DNA of 23,052 nucleotides from contig JAFADM010000359.1 in NCBI GenBank assembly GCA_023424865.1, positions 1 to 23,052 of the forward strand. The letters run 5' to 3'. The notes under the pieces were generated by a model. The model had not been told where the DNA came from. It ran no database searches and saw nothing but the letters and a program-made list of their open reading frames with translations. A program made the position numbers and the translations under genes. The stretch is from Bacillota bacterium. Lineage in GTDB: Bacteria > Bacillota_A > Clostridia > DSM-8532. Below are positions 14,539 through 22,886 of this stretch, piece after piece. Numbering within the stretch: position 1 is the stretch's first letter; each line of letters begins with the position of its first letter.

Positions 14539-15729
14539 TCAGTCCTTCGTCTCTAAAAATCCCATGACCTCTTGAAGCTCCATAGTATAAACATGCCGGT
14601 GATTTTCATGATTGGAGTCAAAGGAAATGGCCGTGCCGGACCTGTTCCACCGGGGATGCAAATCACAGCGGATATCCGTAATAGAAGGAGCATAGGAGTA
14701 AAGTGAAGCCAAAACCTTTCCCCGTCCGCTTTTTATATGGTAAAGGTAAAGGTGCCGATAGCTGTTTTCATCCGGATAGCTGTCATACAGAATCCAGCTT
14801 CTGTCCAGTGAATAGCTGCAATGGCCGTCTTTAAGGAAAAAGGCTGAATCCACAATCCGGGCTTCTCCTGATTTATCCTCTAAAAGGTAAAGCTGGGCTC
14901 CGCCATGGTTTTGGGCATGAATAAGAAAATGGTCCGGATCTCTGTAATGATAGTGGGAGGCATACAGCTGGTCATTAAGCAAATACAGTCCAGTCCCGTC
15001 GGCATTGGCCGTGATGACGGCTGTTCCCCAGCCCGAGCCTCCCGGTTCAGGAAAGTTCCGTGCCAGAAAGACAAATCTTGTACCGTCTGTATTGAAGTTA
15101 ATATGGTTTATAAGAAGCTTGCCCCGAGCCACAGGGCTCTTATGACTGTCCAGAAAGGCTCCGATTTGGGCAAGGGAAAGAATTAACCGGCTTTTTCCCG
15201 ATGCCGTATCCACTGTGAAAATACCGTCCTGCTCGGGCCGGTTCTCCCCTTTCCATAAATCCTCAGGGCCGGCATAGCCGTAGCCCGGCCTGAAATCGTA
15301 CATGCGGCTGAAATTGATGCTGAGCGCCTGCCTTCCATTGGGCGAAAGGCTTGCGGCAGGCCTTTCCAGCTCCCTTACCTCAAGGGTTTCAATATTCTTT
15401 ATCCGACATTTAAAGGTTTCGCCCTCCCTGATATTATAAAAAACCTCCTGGGAAGAACCGGCCGGATTCCATTGAAGAAAGGCCCCTTGCTGAAAGCACC
15501 AGGCTGTTGTGGTATCCAAAAGGGTAAAGGATCCTGTATCCCTGTCTACAAACCCCAACCGGGCTTCGTCCTCCGGTCCCGGCATTCTGTCCATGAATTC
15601 AACTTTATGGCAAAGATGGCGTTTATCCTGATAATCCCAGGCTTGAACATCATAATAGCCGAAGAAGCTATGCTCCTCGCCTCCTGTTAATTTTTGTATT
15701 TCAGCGGCCTGATTTTTAATTGCTTCCAT
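14539..15729 (-). CDS. Beta-propeller protein with PL22 (oligogalacturonate lyase)-like layout
   Basis: This is a 396-residue cytoplasmic protein without a signal peptide, built of repeating PD40/TolB-like blades ('TDGTRFVFLAR', 'DRSWILYDSYPD', 'RHLYLYHIKSG', 'SGTAISFDSNHE'). The second half shows a series of histidine-bearing turns: 'SHYHYRD' (about 255), 'KDGHCSYS' (about 300) and 'DLHPRWNRSG' (about 354). Their order resembles the metal-binding turns of oligogalacturonate lyase, a seven-bladed propeller that beta-eliminates pectic di- and trimers. That protein has two histidines at the last position (HPHP) where this one has a single His, so it is at most a distant relative and its substrate is not known. 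The start is set by AGGAGG seven bases upstream of ATG 15729. It is divergent from a cupin-AraC gene, its likely regulator. A non-catalytic propeller remains possible. Confidence 0.65.
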   Translation of the reverse strand: MEAIKNQAAEIQKLTGGEEHSFFGYYDVQAWDYQDKRHLCHKVEFMDRMPGPEDEARLGFVDRDTGSFTLLDTTTAWCFQQGAFLQWNPAGSSQEVFYNIREGETFKCRIKNIETLEVRELERPAASLSPNGRQALSINFSRMYDFRPGYGYAGPEDLWKGENRPEQDGIFTVDTASGKSRLILSLAQIGAFLDSHKSPVARGKLLINHINFNTDGTRFVFLARNFPEPGGSGWGTAVITANADGTGLYLLNDQLYASHYHYRDPDHFLIHAQNHGGAQLYLLEDKSGEARIVDSAFFLKDGHCSYSLDRSWILYDSYPDENSYRHLYLYHIKSGRGKVLASLYSYAPSITDIRCDLHPRWNRSGTAISFDSNHENHRHVYTMELQEVMGFLETKD

Positions 15730-15750
15730 CCCTTTTCCTCCTGCCCGGCT

Positions 15751-15783
15751 TTGCACTTCATGCTGCCGACAAGTATAATTATA
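15751..15783. promoter_or_regulatory. Overlapping divergent promoters of the beta-propeller and AraC genes
   Basis: On the plus strand TTGCAC (15751-15756), a 17-bp spacer and a perfect TATAAT (15774-15779) point to the AraC gene. On the minus strand a perfect TATAAT (15783-15778) points to the propeller gene. The two -10 boxes share bases in the palindrome TATAATTATA (15774-15783), so only one polymerase can open the region at a time. Confidence 0.55.
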
Positions 15784-15871
15784 AATGAGCCAAAGAAGGT
15801 TACCATGTATGTTTGCGTTCATTATTTGTAGGATCGTCCACACCTTGACTCATCCTGAGAAAGAAGGAATT

Positions 15872-16663
15872 ATGCAAACGGGAAAAAAGCCTGATTTATT
15901 CGTTAATGACCTTGGTACGCCCTACCTGTACGGAAACTACCTCATTCGCAAACCGGGCTGGACCCTGGAGGAACACCTTCATCCGTACATGCAGGTTATC
16001 TTCGTAACCGAAGGAAGCCTTATTTTGGATACGGCTTCCAGGCGCTTTGTCCTGGGGCAGGGTGAGGCTGTCTTTCTGCCCGGCGGCATGGCTCATTCCC
16101 TTTCATCTCCCCCGGGCTATGGCGAAATCGGCACGGGCGTTGACCCCGAGGAGGCCAATCATCCCCTGGTTCGCCTTTTAACCCAGGAATTCAGGCAGCC
16201 CACACTTTTTAAAGCTCCCCTTATCCAGGAGAACCTGCCATGGCTTATAAAACACCTCTCCCTGCCCACTCCCCTGTCGGTTTTAAAGGTGACACATCTT
16301 ATGGATCAGGTGTTTTTCAGCTTTTTTGAGGATAAAGGCCCAACCCCCTTTGGCGAAAGGCTTATTGCCCTTTTGGAAGCCATGGAGGATAAAAAGCCCG
16401 TACTGGAGGGAATTTGCAGCAAGCTCTCCATGAGCCGCTCCCAACTGGAAAAGCTATGCAACAGGGAATTTGGCTGTGGCTGCATTGAGCTCTACAACCG
16501 CCTGCGCATCGGCAAAGCCTGCTCCCTCCTTCTTCATTCCGATGCCGCCATGGAAAGAATCGCGGAGCAGCTGGGTTTTTACGATTCAGCCCATTTTTCC
16601 CGCTATTTTAAAAGCAAAACAGGAAAAAGCCCCTCCTATTACCGGGGAAGGGAACGCAAATAG
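15872..16663 (+). CDS. AraC-family regulator with N-terminal cupin sensor
   Basis: This is a 264-residue cytoplasmic transcription factor. Residues about 20-90 form a cupin: 'HLHPYMQVIFVTEGSLILDT' and 'GEAVFLPGGMAHSL', where such regulators bind sugars. The C-terminal 100 residues hold two HTH motifs: 'LEGICSKLSMSRSQLEKLCNREFG' and 'MERIAEQLGFYDSAHFSRYFKSKTGKSPSYYR', the AraC signature. The ATG at 15872 is chosen because AAGAAGG precedes it closely; an upstream extension of 29 codons is unlike the family. It is divergent from the propeller gene and shares its promoter region, so it probably controls that gene in response to a sugar. Its last 25 bases overlap the end of the converging secreted-protein gene. 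Confidence 0.88.
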   Translation: MQTGKKPDLFVNDLGTPYLYGNYLIRKPGWTLEEHLHPYMQVIFVTEGSLILDTASRRFVLGQGEAVFLPGGMAHSLSSPPGYGEIGTGVDPEEANHPLVRLLTQEFRQPTLFKAPLIQENLPWLIKHLSLPTPLSVLKVTHLMDQVFFSFFEDKGPTPFGERLIALLEAMEDKKPVLEGICSKLSMSRSQLEKLCNREFGCGCIELYNRLRIGKACSLLLHSDAAMERIAEQLGFYDSAHFSRYFKSKTGKSPSYYRGRERK

Positions 16664-18177
16664 CTTTCCTTCTTATTAATGAGATAAGCGAGAGCTTTAT
16701 TTTCCGCGCCTTGTATTTCTCGTACAAAATCCTGAGACAATTTAAGATCGTTTAGCGTGAGCTCGGGATAATCCTTCATGCCGTATTTACCGTTTTTCAG
16801 ATAGGCGTAGTGAAGATCCCCGTTATCCTTCCTCACCCAGGAAGCCATGGTGTCCTCCACGGCTTTTAAAAGGCGGTCGGCGGTGGACAGATAGGTTTCA
16901 TCCCCGGTAACCTGGTACAGCTCGTAAAGGTAATTCATGCCGCACAGCTGATGGTTGAGTGAAACATGATTCACTCTGCCTGCCGTGCTGCCGGAGCCAT
17001 AGTCATAAACCAGAAGGCCGCCATTTTTCGTTTTCGCGCTGTTGTTCAGAGCATGTTTAACATAATAGTCTCCGAAGCTAACTGCCCCTTCGAGAAAAGC
17101 AAGCTCTCCATACTTTTTATAGCCTTTTAAAAGAAAAAGGGCGCCTTCCGTGTCAAACCGGGTATCAAAGAAGCCCGCGCCAATGCCGTAATCCTTATAA
17201 AGCCATTGGGAAAGGGGCTGGGTCCCCCAGTAGCCGTCCTTATTCTGCGTCTCTTTGGCAACATGGAGCGCCATGTAGCCAAAATCCTCAAAGAATCTTC
17301 CGCCGGATACACGGAGGTATTTTTCACCGATATGCTGGGCGTTGTTTCGGTAAAAACCGCTTTTCACATAGGGGGAATAGGTTGTGGGAAGGACATAATA
17401 AATCCCGTCCTGCCGCCATTTTCTCACCCTGTTCAGATCGGATATGCGAAGATCCGTCACAACGGCTTTGTTGGACCAATCCACAAGCTTTTCCTTTGAC
17501 ATAAGGCCCCAGAACTCAGAGGTGGTTCCCTTATCCCCGGCCAGCCTTATTTTAATCCCTTCAGAGGTTAGCTCCAAAGCCGAGGCCTTGTCCCAGAGCT
17601 CCTGGACTACCCCGTTTTTGTACTTTTTATAGCAAGCCGAATAGGAAAGGTACGCGTTGAGCTTATCCGAATCCAGAAACACTCCGCGAACCGGAAGCTT
17701 GCTTTGTGAATTTATATTCAATCTTGCATCCATAACGGAGGTTGTCTCATTAAGCCCTTTGGGATAGGAAATGCTATGCAAATCAAAGGTATCAAACACT
17801 ATGGGAAGGCACGCTGTAAGTTCACGTGAAGCTTTGGCCTCATAGCTTAAATAAAAGTAAATATCCCCGTTTTCAAATTGGAACACCTCATAGGAAAGGG
17901 TTCCTATGCTTTTTCCCTCCCGGGTTACATCATAAGTATTAAGCTTCAGCTCCCCTTTGTCATAATACCGGCTGACTACGGACACCAGCTTCCACTCCTC
18001 TTGCGGCAGCATCAGCCCGGTAACGGCATCCAATGCAGGTGTTTCCAAAGCTTCTTCCACTTCCTCGTTTTCCGCACCCTTTATGGCGTTGGTTCGTACT
18101 CCTGAGGCAAACTGGAAAAACAGGCTTAAAGCAAGAATAAGCGCGGTCAGCCTGGCCGGCTTCTTCGTCAAAAGCAT
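16639..18177 (-). CDS. Secreted alpha/alpha-toroid protein, glucuronyl C5-epimerase-like or glycosidase-like
   Basis: The product has about 512 residues, with an N-terminal signal peptide ('LTALILALSLFFQFASG'). Residues about 60-260 look beta-rich; the rest are helical repeats with 'ALHVAKETQNKDGYWGTQP', 'GGLLVYDYGSG' and 'NHVSLNHQLCGMNYLYELYQVTGDETYLSTADRLL'. The last stretch resembles the helical toroid of D-glucuronyl C5-epimerases and of alpha/alpha-barrel glycan enzymes. No catalytic residue can be assigned, so the activity is open. Start choice is uncertain. The ATG at 18177 lies only 3 bases after AAGGAGG, in a stretch that itself looks like an extended Shine-Dalgarno; a TTG at 18171 has better spacing. 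It follows the membrane AraC gene by 108 bp on the same strand, and its end overlaps the facing cupin-AraC gene by 25 bases. Confidence 0.6.
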   Translation of the reverse strand: MLLTKKPARLTALILALSLFFQFASGVRTNAIKGAENEEVEEALETPALDAVTGLMLPQEEWKLVSVVSRYYDKGELKLNTYDVTREGKSIGTLSYEVFQFENGDIYFYLSYEAKASRELTACLPIVFDTFDLHSISYPKGLNETTSVMDARLNINSQSKLPVRGVFLDSDKLNAYLSYSACYKKYKNGVVQELWDKASALELTSEGIKIRLAGDKGTTSEFWGLMSKEKLVDWSNKAVVTDLRISDLNRVRKWRQDGIYYVLPTTYSPYVKSGFYRNNAQHIGEKYLRVSGGRFFEDFGYMALHVAKETQNKDGYWGTQPLSQWLYKDYGIGAGFFDTRFDTEGALFLLKGYKKYGELAFLEGAVSFGDYYVKHALNNSAKTKNGGLLVYDYGSGSTAGRVNHVSLNHQLCGMNYLYELYQVTGDETYLSTADRLLKAVEDTMASWVRKDNGDLHYAYLKNGKYGMKDYPELTLNDLKLSQDFVREIQGAENKALAYLINKKESYLRSLPR

Positions 18178-18205
18178 CACCCTCCTTCACGGCAAAGGAA
18201 CAAAG

Positions 18206-18241
18206 CCGTATAGAACTTATCAAAAGCCTATTCCAAAGGCT
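18206..18241 (-). promoter_or_regulatory. Possible promoter ahead of the secreted toroid gene
   Basis: The minus strand shows TTGGAA, an 18-bp spacer and TATACG in the 108-bp gap after the membrane AraC gene. Both boxes match consensus at 4 of 6. The gene may be transcribed alone as well as by read-through. Confidence 0.3.
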
Positions 18242-18285
18242 GCCGTAAATTCTGCTTTCCAGGAGGTGGTCACAGGTGTTTCCTT

Positions 18286-20475
18286 CTACTCTGATCCAAG
18301 TTTAACATAATTATCCCTGTATGCGGTAGGGGAAACGCCATGAACACGTTTAAAAACCTTATAGAGGGTGTTTTGCGATCCAAACCCGCAGCCGGCCGCA
18401 ATTTCATTGACGTTGAGATGGTTTTCCTTCAACATTTCCTCCGCCCTGTTAAGGCGGCGCATTTCAACATATTCGGAAAGGCTCATGCCGGTCAGGTCCT
18501 TAAACTGCTTTGAAAGGGTTTTGAGAGAAGAGCCGAACACCTCCTCCAGAGCGTTTAAGGTAAAGGTCTCCCGGAAGCAATGGGCATTCACATAGGCAAC
18601 AAGGTTTTCCTGCTCCGTTTCCTCGTACTGCATGCGGCGCACTGCGGCTAAACGACTGAATTCGTCGGCTTTATCACCTATCATAAAGGCCAGTTGGCTT
18701 ATGCTTAGCCTGTCGTTATACACAGGCAGCTTAAAATCCGCCTTCAGGTGAAGTATGGCACTTGAAAGAATACCCAGCTGGGCACAGAAAAGATTTTCAA
18801 TGCGATCGTCGGGGTACGGAAGCATGCTTAGCTCATACCACTGACGGTAAATGACCTGCCTTGCCTTTTGACCCTCTCCGGCCAGGAGAAGATCATACAG
18901 CTTTTGATTTTCCCGGGTACTTATGTAAAAGCTCCGATCCACATCTGCATCGGCAAACACCATTCTTTCCCCTTCGAGAAATTTGGCAAGGTACAGGGCT
19001 TGCTTATAGGCATTGCATACCGAATCCAATCCTGAAAAGACGGTGCTTACCGCAACCGTTGCATTACGGTGGGCCAACAGCACCGATTGAAAAGCATCCT
19101 TCAGCTCATTAACGCTTAATTGACCCTCTTTTATAAACACAAGAACCTTTTGCTGAAAAATAAAGAGATACAGGCCCGGAAGCTGGCTGTGGCTCAAGGT
19201 ATGATAAAGATTGTGGGGCACGGGAGAATCCACCACCGCAAGCCTGTATTCCTTGGGAAAATCGGGGTACATCCGCTGAAACTGTTCCATTTCACCTGCT
19301 GTCAGGCTGAAATTCACAAGATTCTCAAAAAGCTTGCTGTAGACGGTCTCCTTGAGATTGCGGTTCTCCTCCTCCATGCTGTTGTTATCGGCCTGCATGG
19401 ATAAAAGCGCTCCCTCAATGTATTGGAAATCATTACGAAAGCCGTTTCTTTCCAGTCGCTGTGTTTTACTGTTAAGATGGGACAGGCTGACCAAAATGCT
19501 TTGAATGGGCTTGGCATTAGTATAGGTGAAAAGAAGGGACACGACGATGCCAATAAGCACGGCAGCGACGAGATAATTCATAATGGCACGGCTTACAGGG
19601 CGTAACAGCTCATTGTAATAGGAGCCCGGTATTCCTATCTGGATAGTCACACCTGTGCTTGTGCCGATTGCCTTATAAAAGGTATACTCTTTGCTGTCAA
19701 ACATTTGGTTGGCGGATACCTGCTCCTTAATATCCGGAAGCTCCTGCGAGCTGTTGGCCCGGTAAAGCACAAGTCCTGTGCTGCTTCGTATTTCAATGAG
19801 GGCGATAGCCTCCAGCTCATTAAGGCCCATGGCGCCTATAATTTCCTTTACCGGTATTATGGCAGCCAGTACAGAATGCTTGGATTGCTGTCCCAGCAGA
19901 GGCATGGACATAACAAAGGTTAACACCTGCTGAGGACCTGCTTCAGGGGTTGTGAAGGTTTTAACGGGAAAAAAATCCTGATAATAGGATTTGGAAAAAA
20001 GAAGCTCATAGAGCTCACTAAAGCTCATGGAATCGTATTTCAGGAAAAAATCCATCTCTTTTTCCGAATTGACATAGAGCCTCTTGTCGGAAAGAACATA
20101 ATGATTTTTGCTGAAAAGGACAAGAACATCGGAAGACATGCCTAAAGTAACCGTCACATCACCCAGGTATTTATTGGCCTGGGAAAGTGTAACGTGGTCG
20201 GAGGTTTTAAGCTCGTTATCCAGAGAGCGTGCAAGTATGAAATCCTGCCGTCCGGGCAGCTTCTGGGCCAGGGTGTGAAGGCTTAAGAGCTCCTCCTCAA
20301 AAAGAGCCAGGCCCTGATCCACCCCGGCACACAGCTCCCGGGTCATATTGTCATGCACTACCGTAAAGGAATTTTGATAAATGGGAATAAACAAAAGGAG
20401 CATTAAAAGAACGATAAACACATAGGTAAACATAAAACGCGTAAAGGTCCTTCGGGATATTAGCAACTGCTTCAT
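18286..20475 (-). CDS. Membrane-anchored AraC-family regulator with extracellular sensor domain
   Basis: The 729-residue protein has transmembrane helices at about 14-33 and 296-320 that bracket an extracellular region of about 260 residues, probably Cache-like. A linker beginning 'AKPIQSILVSLSHL', like a HAMP entry, and a cytoplasmic middle region follow. The C-terminal AraC DNA-binding domain (about 620-725) contains 'FTLNALEEVFGSSLKTLSKQFKDLTGMSLSEYV' and 'VNEIAAGCGFGSQNTLYKVFKRVHGVSPTAYR'. It therefore combines sensor and regulator in one chain, a form common in Paenibacillus and Clostridia near carbohydrate genes. The start at 20475 is set by GGGAGG about 10 bases upstream. It lies between the lyase gene and the secreted toroid gene on the same strand, so it probably activates this island in response to an external sugar. 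Confidence 0.88.
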   Translation of the reverse strand: MKQLLISRRTFTRFMFTYVFIVLLMLLLFIPIYQNSFTVVHDNMTRELCAGVDQGLALFEEELLSLHTLAQKLPGRQDFILARSLDNELKTSDHVTLSQANKYLGDVTVTLGMSSDVLVLFSKNHYVLSDKRLYVNSEKEMDFFLKYDSMSFSELYELLFSKSYYQDFFPVKTFTTPEAGPQQVLTFVMSMPLLGQQSKHSVLAAIIPVKEIIGAMGLNELEAIALIEIRSSTGLVLYRANSSQELPDIKEQVSANQMFDSKEYTFYKAIGTSTGVTIQIGIPGSYYNELLRPVSRAIMNYLVAAVLIGIVVSLLFTYTNAKPIQSILVSLSHLNSKTQRLERNGFRNDFQYIEGALLSMQADNNSMEEENRNLKETVYSKLFENLVNFSLTAGEMEQFQRMYPDFPKEYRLAVVDSPVPHNLYHTLSHSQLPGLYLFIFQQKVLVFIKEGQLSVNELKDAFQSVLLAHRNATVAVSTVFSGLDSVCNAYKQALYLAKFLEGERMVFADADVDRSFYISTRENQKLYDLLLAGEGQKARQVIYRQWYELSMLPYPDDRIENLFCAQLGILSSAILHLKADFKLPVYNDRLSISQLAFMIGDKADEFSRLAAVRRMQYEETEQENLVAYVNAHCFRETFTLNALEEVFGSSLKTLSKQFKDLTGMSLSEYVEMRRLNRAEEMLKENHLNVNEIAAGCGFGSQNTLYKVFKRVHGVSPTAYRDNYVKLGSE

Positions 20476-20548
20476 TGCGAAACGACCTCCCTTGATTATT
20501 CCCTCAGCTGCTTTAAACTGCAACCTTTGATTTATAATAGGAAAGATG

Positions 20549-20583
20549 GGGGCGCCCAGGTATAAACCTTACTCCAGCGCCCC
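20549..20583. other. GC-rich hairpin between lyase and membrane AraC genes
   Basis: GGGGCGC (20549-20555) and GCGCCCC (20577-20583) form a 7-bp stem whose loop contains a smaller AGGT-TTAT-ACCT hairpin on the minus strand. There is no T-run behind it. It may attenuate read-through or protect the upstream transcript end. Confidence 0.4.
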
Positions 20584-20654
20584 AATTAAGCCTTATTACA
20601 AGCCAATGAGCTGCATCCTATTCTAACACAAAAAGGGCTCCCCCATTGCTTCTT

Positions 20655-22643
20655 CTATACCTTTATCCCGAATTCCCGGTTAGAAGCGCCGTCCCGGACC
20701 ACAAGGCCGTCCTCGGTAAGCTGAAGGCTTACTCTGTATGCTCCGCCGGGGGCTTCCGCTTCAAACAGATCCGTTTTATTTGAGTAGATGTGCCAGGACT
20801 TAATTTTAGGTTCCTCCGACATGGCAATGACATAAACCATGCGGTGCTTTTCAGAAAAGTCCTCCGAGGTTTGGGTAAACACCAGGGCACTTCCCTCCTT
20901 ACCTTGTCCCAGCTGGTTTGGCAGGGGATGATAGGCCTCATGGACGCAGCTCCAGGAGAAAGAGAACCGGCATGAGGGCTGGGCCTGGGACAAAAAGAAT
21001 TTCATGCCGGATCCGTGCCTCCGAAGAACCAGCCTGTCGGGAGCTGCAACATTGTATTTAAGCGCATTATCCCGGTTATTGACAATGAAATTGGCCTCCA
21101 CCTTCAAGGGTGACTCCGCTTCAATGGTATCCACAATAAAAAGCACATGAGGCATAACGGAAACGAGCATGCGCCGGGCCTTTTTAACGGGAGCCCCATA
21201 AAGGCCTGCCGCATCCGATGCTGTAACCGTAATATTCCCGTCGGTTTCAAGAAGCAGCCGCCGGTTGAGGCTCAGGTGCCGGTTATCGTGGCCGATCCCC
21301 TTTTGCTCAAGGCTGCTTCCGTCAGGCAAAAGAAAGCGCCAGGTGCTGTGGCTCTTGGTGGATTGGGTGAAGGAATGGGTAAAAAGGCGGTAGCAGCAAT
21401 GCCCCGGATCCACAAAGAACCGCTCATTCAGGTGGGCCACCGTAAAGCTGTTCTGGTCCCTGTGGCGGTGGGCCGCCGTATTAAGAGGCTCGTAGCCGCC
21501 CTGCATGCTGATGATGGTTTTGGGCTCGGTAAAGCTGTCCCTCACAATAACATGGCCAACCTCATAGGAGGCCGTAAGGGGAAGCTTTGCCTCCTCAGGG
21601 GTAACGGCTTTTGCCGCCTGTGCATAATGAAGCAGGGTATAAAAGGAGAAGTTATTAATGAAGCCAAAGGTGGAGCGCTCATTGGAGGCCAGCTCCGCAT
21701 CCTTGTAGCCTGTTTCAAAAAGCCAGCGGGCCAGTCCCGCGTTTACCGGATCCTTTTCCGCCGCCCTTCTGGCTATATGGAGGGCCAGATCACCGGAAAT
21801 CCGGTAAATGGCCGCACTGTCGCCATAATTGACACAACGCGTAAAGGGCCTGTCACCCCAGCCTCCCAGAAGGGGCTTTACATAAAGAAGGCTTGAGCAG
21901 GCCCAGGGAATGCATCCCGTGTAGGGCAGGCCCAGGCCTTCGGTCAATTGGGGATCGAAGCGGAAAAGAATTTCATACAGGTGGCACAGCTTCAGGCTGG
22001 CATAATTCCAATACTGGAGAGACTCGCCATAGCTATCTTTATTGTACAGCGTCTCACAATAGGCATATTCCCGTGCCGCCCTCTGGAGCGCCGCTTTGTC
22101 CCCCAGCACGGCGGCAGCGGTGGCAAAGCCGTCCAGAAGCACCATGTACCAGTTATTGTTGGGAATGCCCTGATGCTCGTCCATGTAGCGCAGGCAGGCA
22201 AGCATGCCCTTTTCCTTCAAAGCGCCGAGAATGCTTTCTTTTTCTTCCGACGAAAAAAGATCCTCGCAAAGATCCAGGGCCGTGGCCACAGCCACACTGA
22301 CATGGGCGGTCTCAAGCTGTCCGGTGGGAGGATTCTTTCTGGCTCTGAACCAGGGCCCAATCCATTCGTCGGAAGATTTCCCGCATATTTGAAGTATGGT
22401 ATCGTGAATCCATTCCCCCAGGTGGGCGTCCCCTGTTATTTTTCGAACGAATACCACATCGAAAAGCCTTTCCTCCACAAGATGCCACCATTCCTGGGTG
22501 TCCTGAGGCTGGGTGATGCCCGGAACGGTGGTATGCTCCCCGGCTCTTTTCTGCATAATCTGCCAGAGATGATTAACCCAGGCGTCTTTTTGGCTAAGAG
22601 AAAGAAAGCTTTCAAGCTCCTTGTTTGATATCATAAAACTCAT
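20655..22643 (-). CDS. Heparinase II/III-family polysaccharide/oligosaccharide lyase, cytoplasmic
   Basis: The 662-residue protein has no signal peptide. The N-terminal half is a helical toroid with 'GIPNNNWYMVLLDGFATAA' (Asn-Asn about 161) and 'DSYGESLQYWNYA' (Tyr about 204), the catalytic-type Asn and Tyr-Gly-Glu-Ser stretches of this lyase fold. From about residue 370 the beta-sandwich of heparinase II/III-like proteins (PF07940) shows 'AAHRHRDQNSFTVAHLNERFFVDPGHCCYR' split around His about 390. Family members beta-eliminate uronic-acid-containing chains such as heparan, alginate or related polymers. A cytoplasmic place suggests cleavage of imported oligosaccharides. The start at 22643 is chosen because AAAGGAGA sits 7 bases upstream; a TTG two codons earlier is too close. 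The gene heads a minus-strand series with the membrane AraC and secreted toroid genes. Exact substrate and PL family are unknown. Confidence 0.88.
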   Translation of the reverse strand: MSFMISNKELESFLSLSQKDAWVNHLWQIMQKRAGEHTTVPGITQPQDTQEWWHLVEERLFDVVFVRKITGDAHLGEWIHDTILQICGKSSDEWIGPWFRARKNPPTGQLETAHVSVAVATALDLCEDLFSSEEKESILGALKEKGMLACLRYMDEHQGIPNNNWYMVLLDGFATAAAVLGDKAALQRAAREYAYCETLYNKDSYGESLQYWNYASLKLCHLYEILFRFDPQLTEGLGLPYTGCIPWACSSLLYVKPLLGGWGDRPFTRCVNYGDSAAIYRISGDLALHIARRAAEKDPVNAGLARWLFETGYKDAELASNERSTFGFINNFSFYTLLHYAQAAKAVTPEEAKLPLTASYEVGHVIVRDSFTEPKTIISMQGGYEPLNTAAHRHRDQNSFTVAHLNERFFVDPGHCCYRLFTHSFTQSTKSHSTWRFLLPDGSSLEQKGIGHDNRHLSLNRRLLLETDGNITVTASDAAGLYGAPVKKARRMLVSVMPHVLFIVDTIEAESPLKVEANFIVNNRDNALKYNVAAPDRLVLRRHGSGMKFFLSQAQPSCRFSFSWSCVHEAYHPLPNQLGQGKEGSALVFTQTSEDFSEKHRMVYVIAMSEEPKIKSWHIYSNKTDLFEAEAPGGAYRVSLQLTEDGLVVRDGASNREFGIKV

Positions 22644-22660
22644 ATGCAATTCTCCTTTAA

Positions 22661-22680
22661 TGGGAAACAGACTGTTCCCA
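22661..22680. repeat. Near-palindrome just upstream of the lyase gene RBS
   Basis: TGGGAAACAG and CTGTTCCCA are inverted arms with a one-base bulge, lying directly before the lyase RBS. It may be an operator or a leader hairpin. The rest of the 243-bp gap (22644-22886) shows only weak promoter matches, such as TAGAAT on the minus strand near 22761-22766. Confidence 0.35.
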
Positions 22681-22886
22681 CATATTTTCAGTCAGGTGTT
22701 AAAAAAGAATGAATGGAATTGTTACAGCAGACGAACATGCAAGGGGACCTGATACCTTTATTCTATCGGCACCAGGCTGAGAAGAAAATTAACTATTCGC
22801 TCAATTTTTGCACAAAATGCTTACATCCTTTTGATTCGTAATGTGAGAGACAGGCGCTCCTCCGGCACTTTAAGACAAATTACGAA

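Noticed and set aside
15844..15871. Upstream start of the cupin-AraC gene at 15785
   Set aside because: It coincides with the predicted transcription start near 15786 and adds residues unlike the family.
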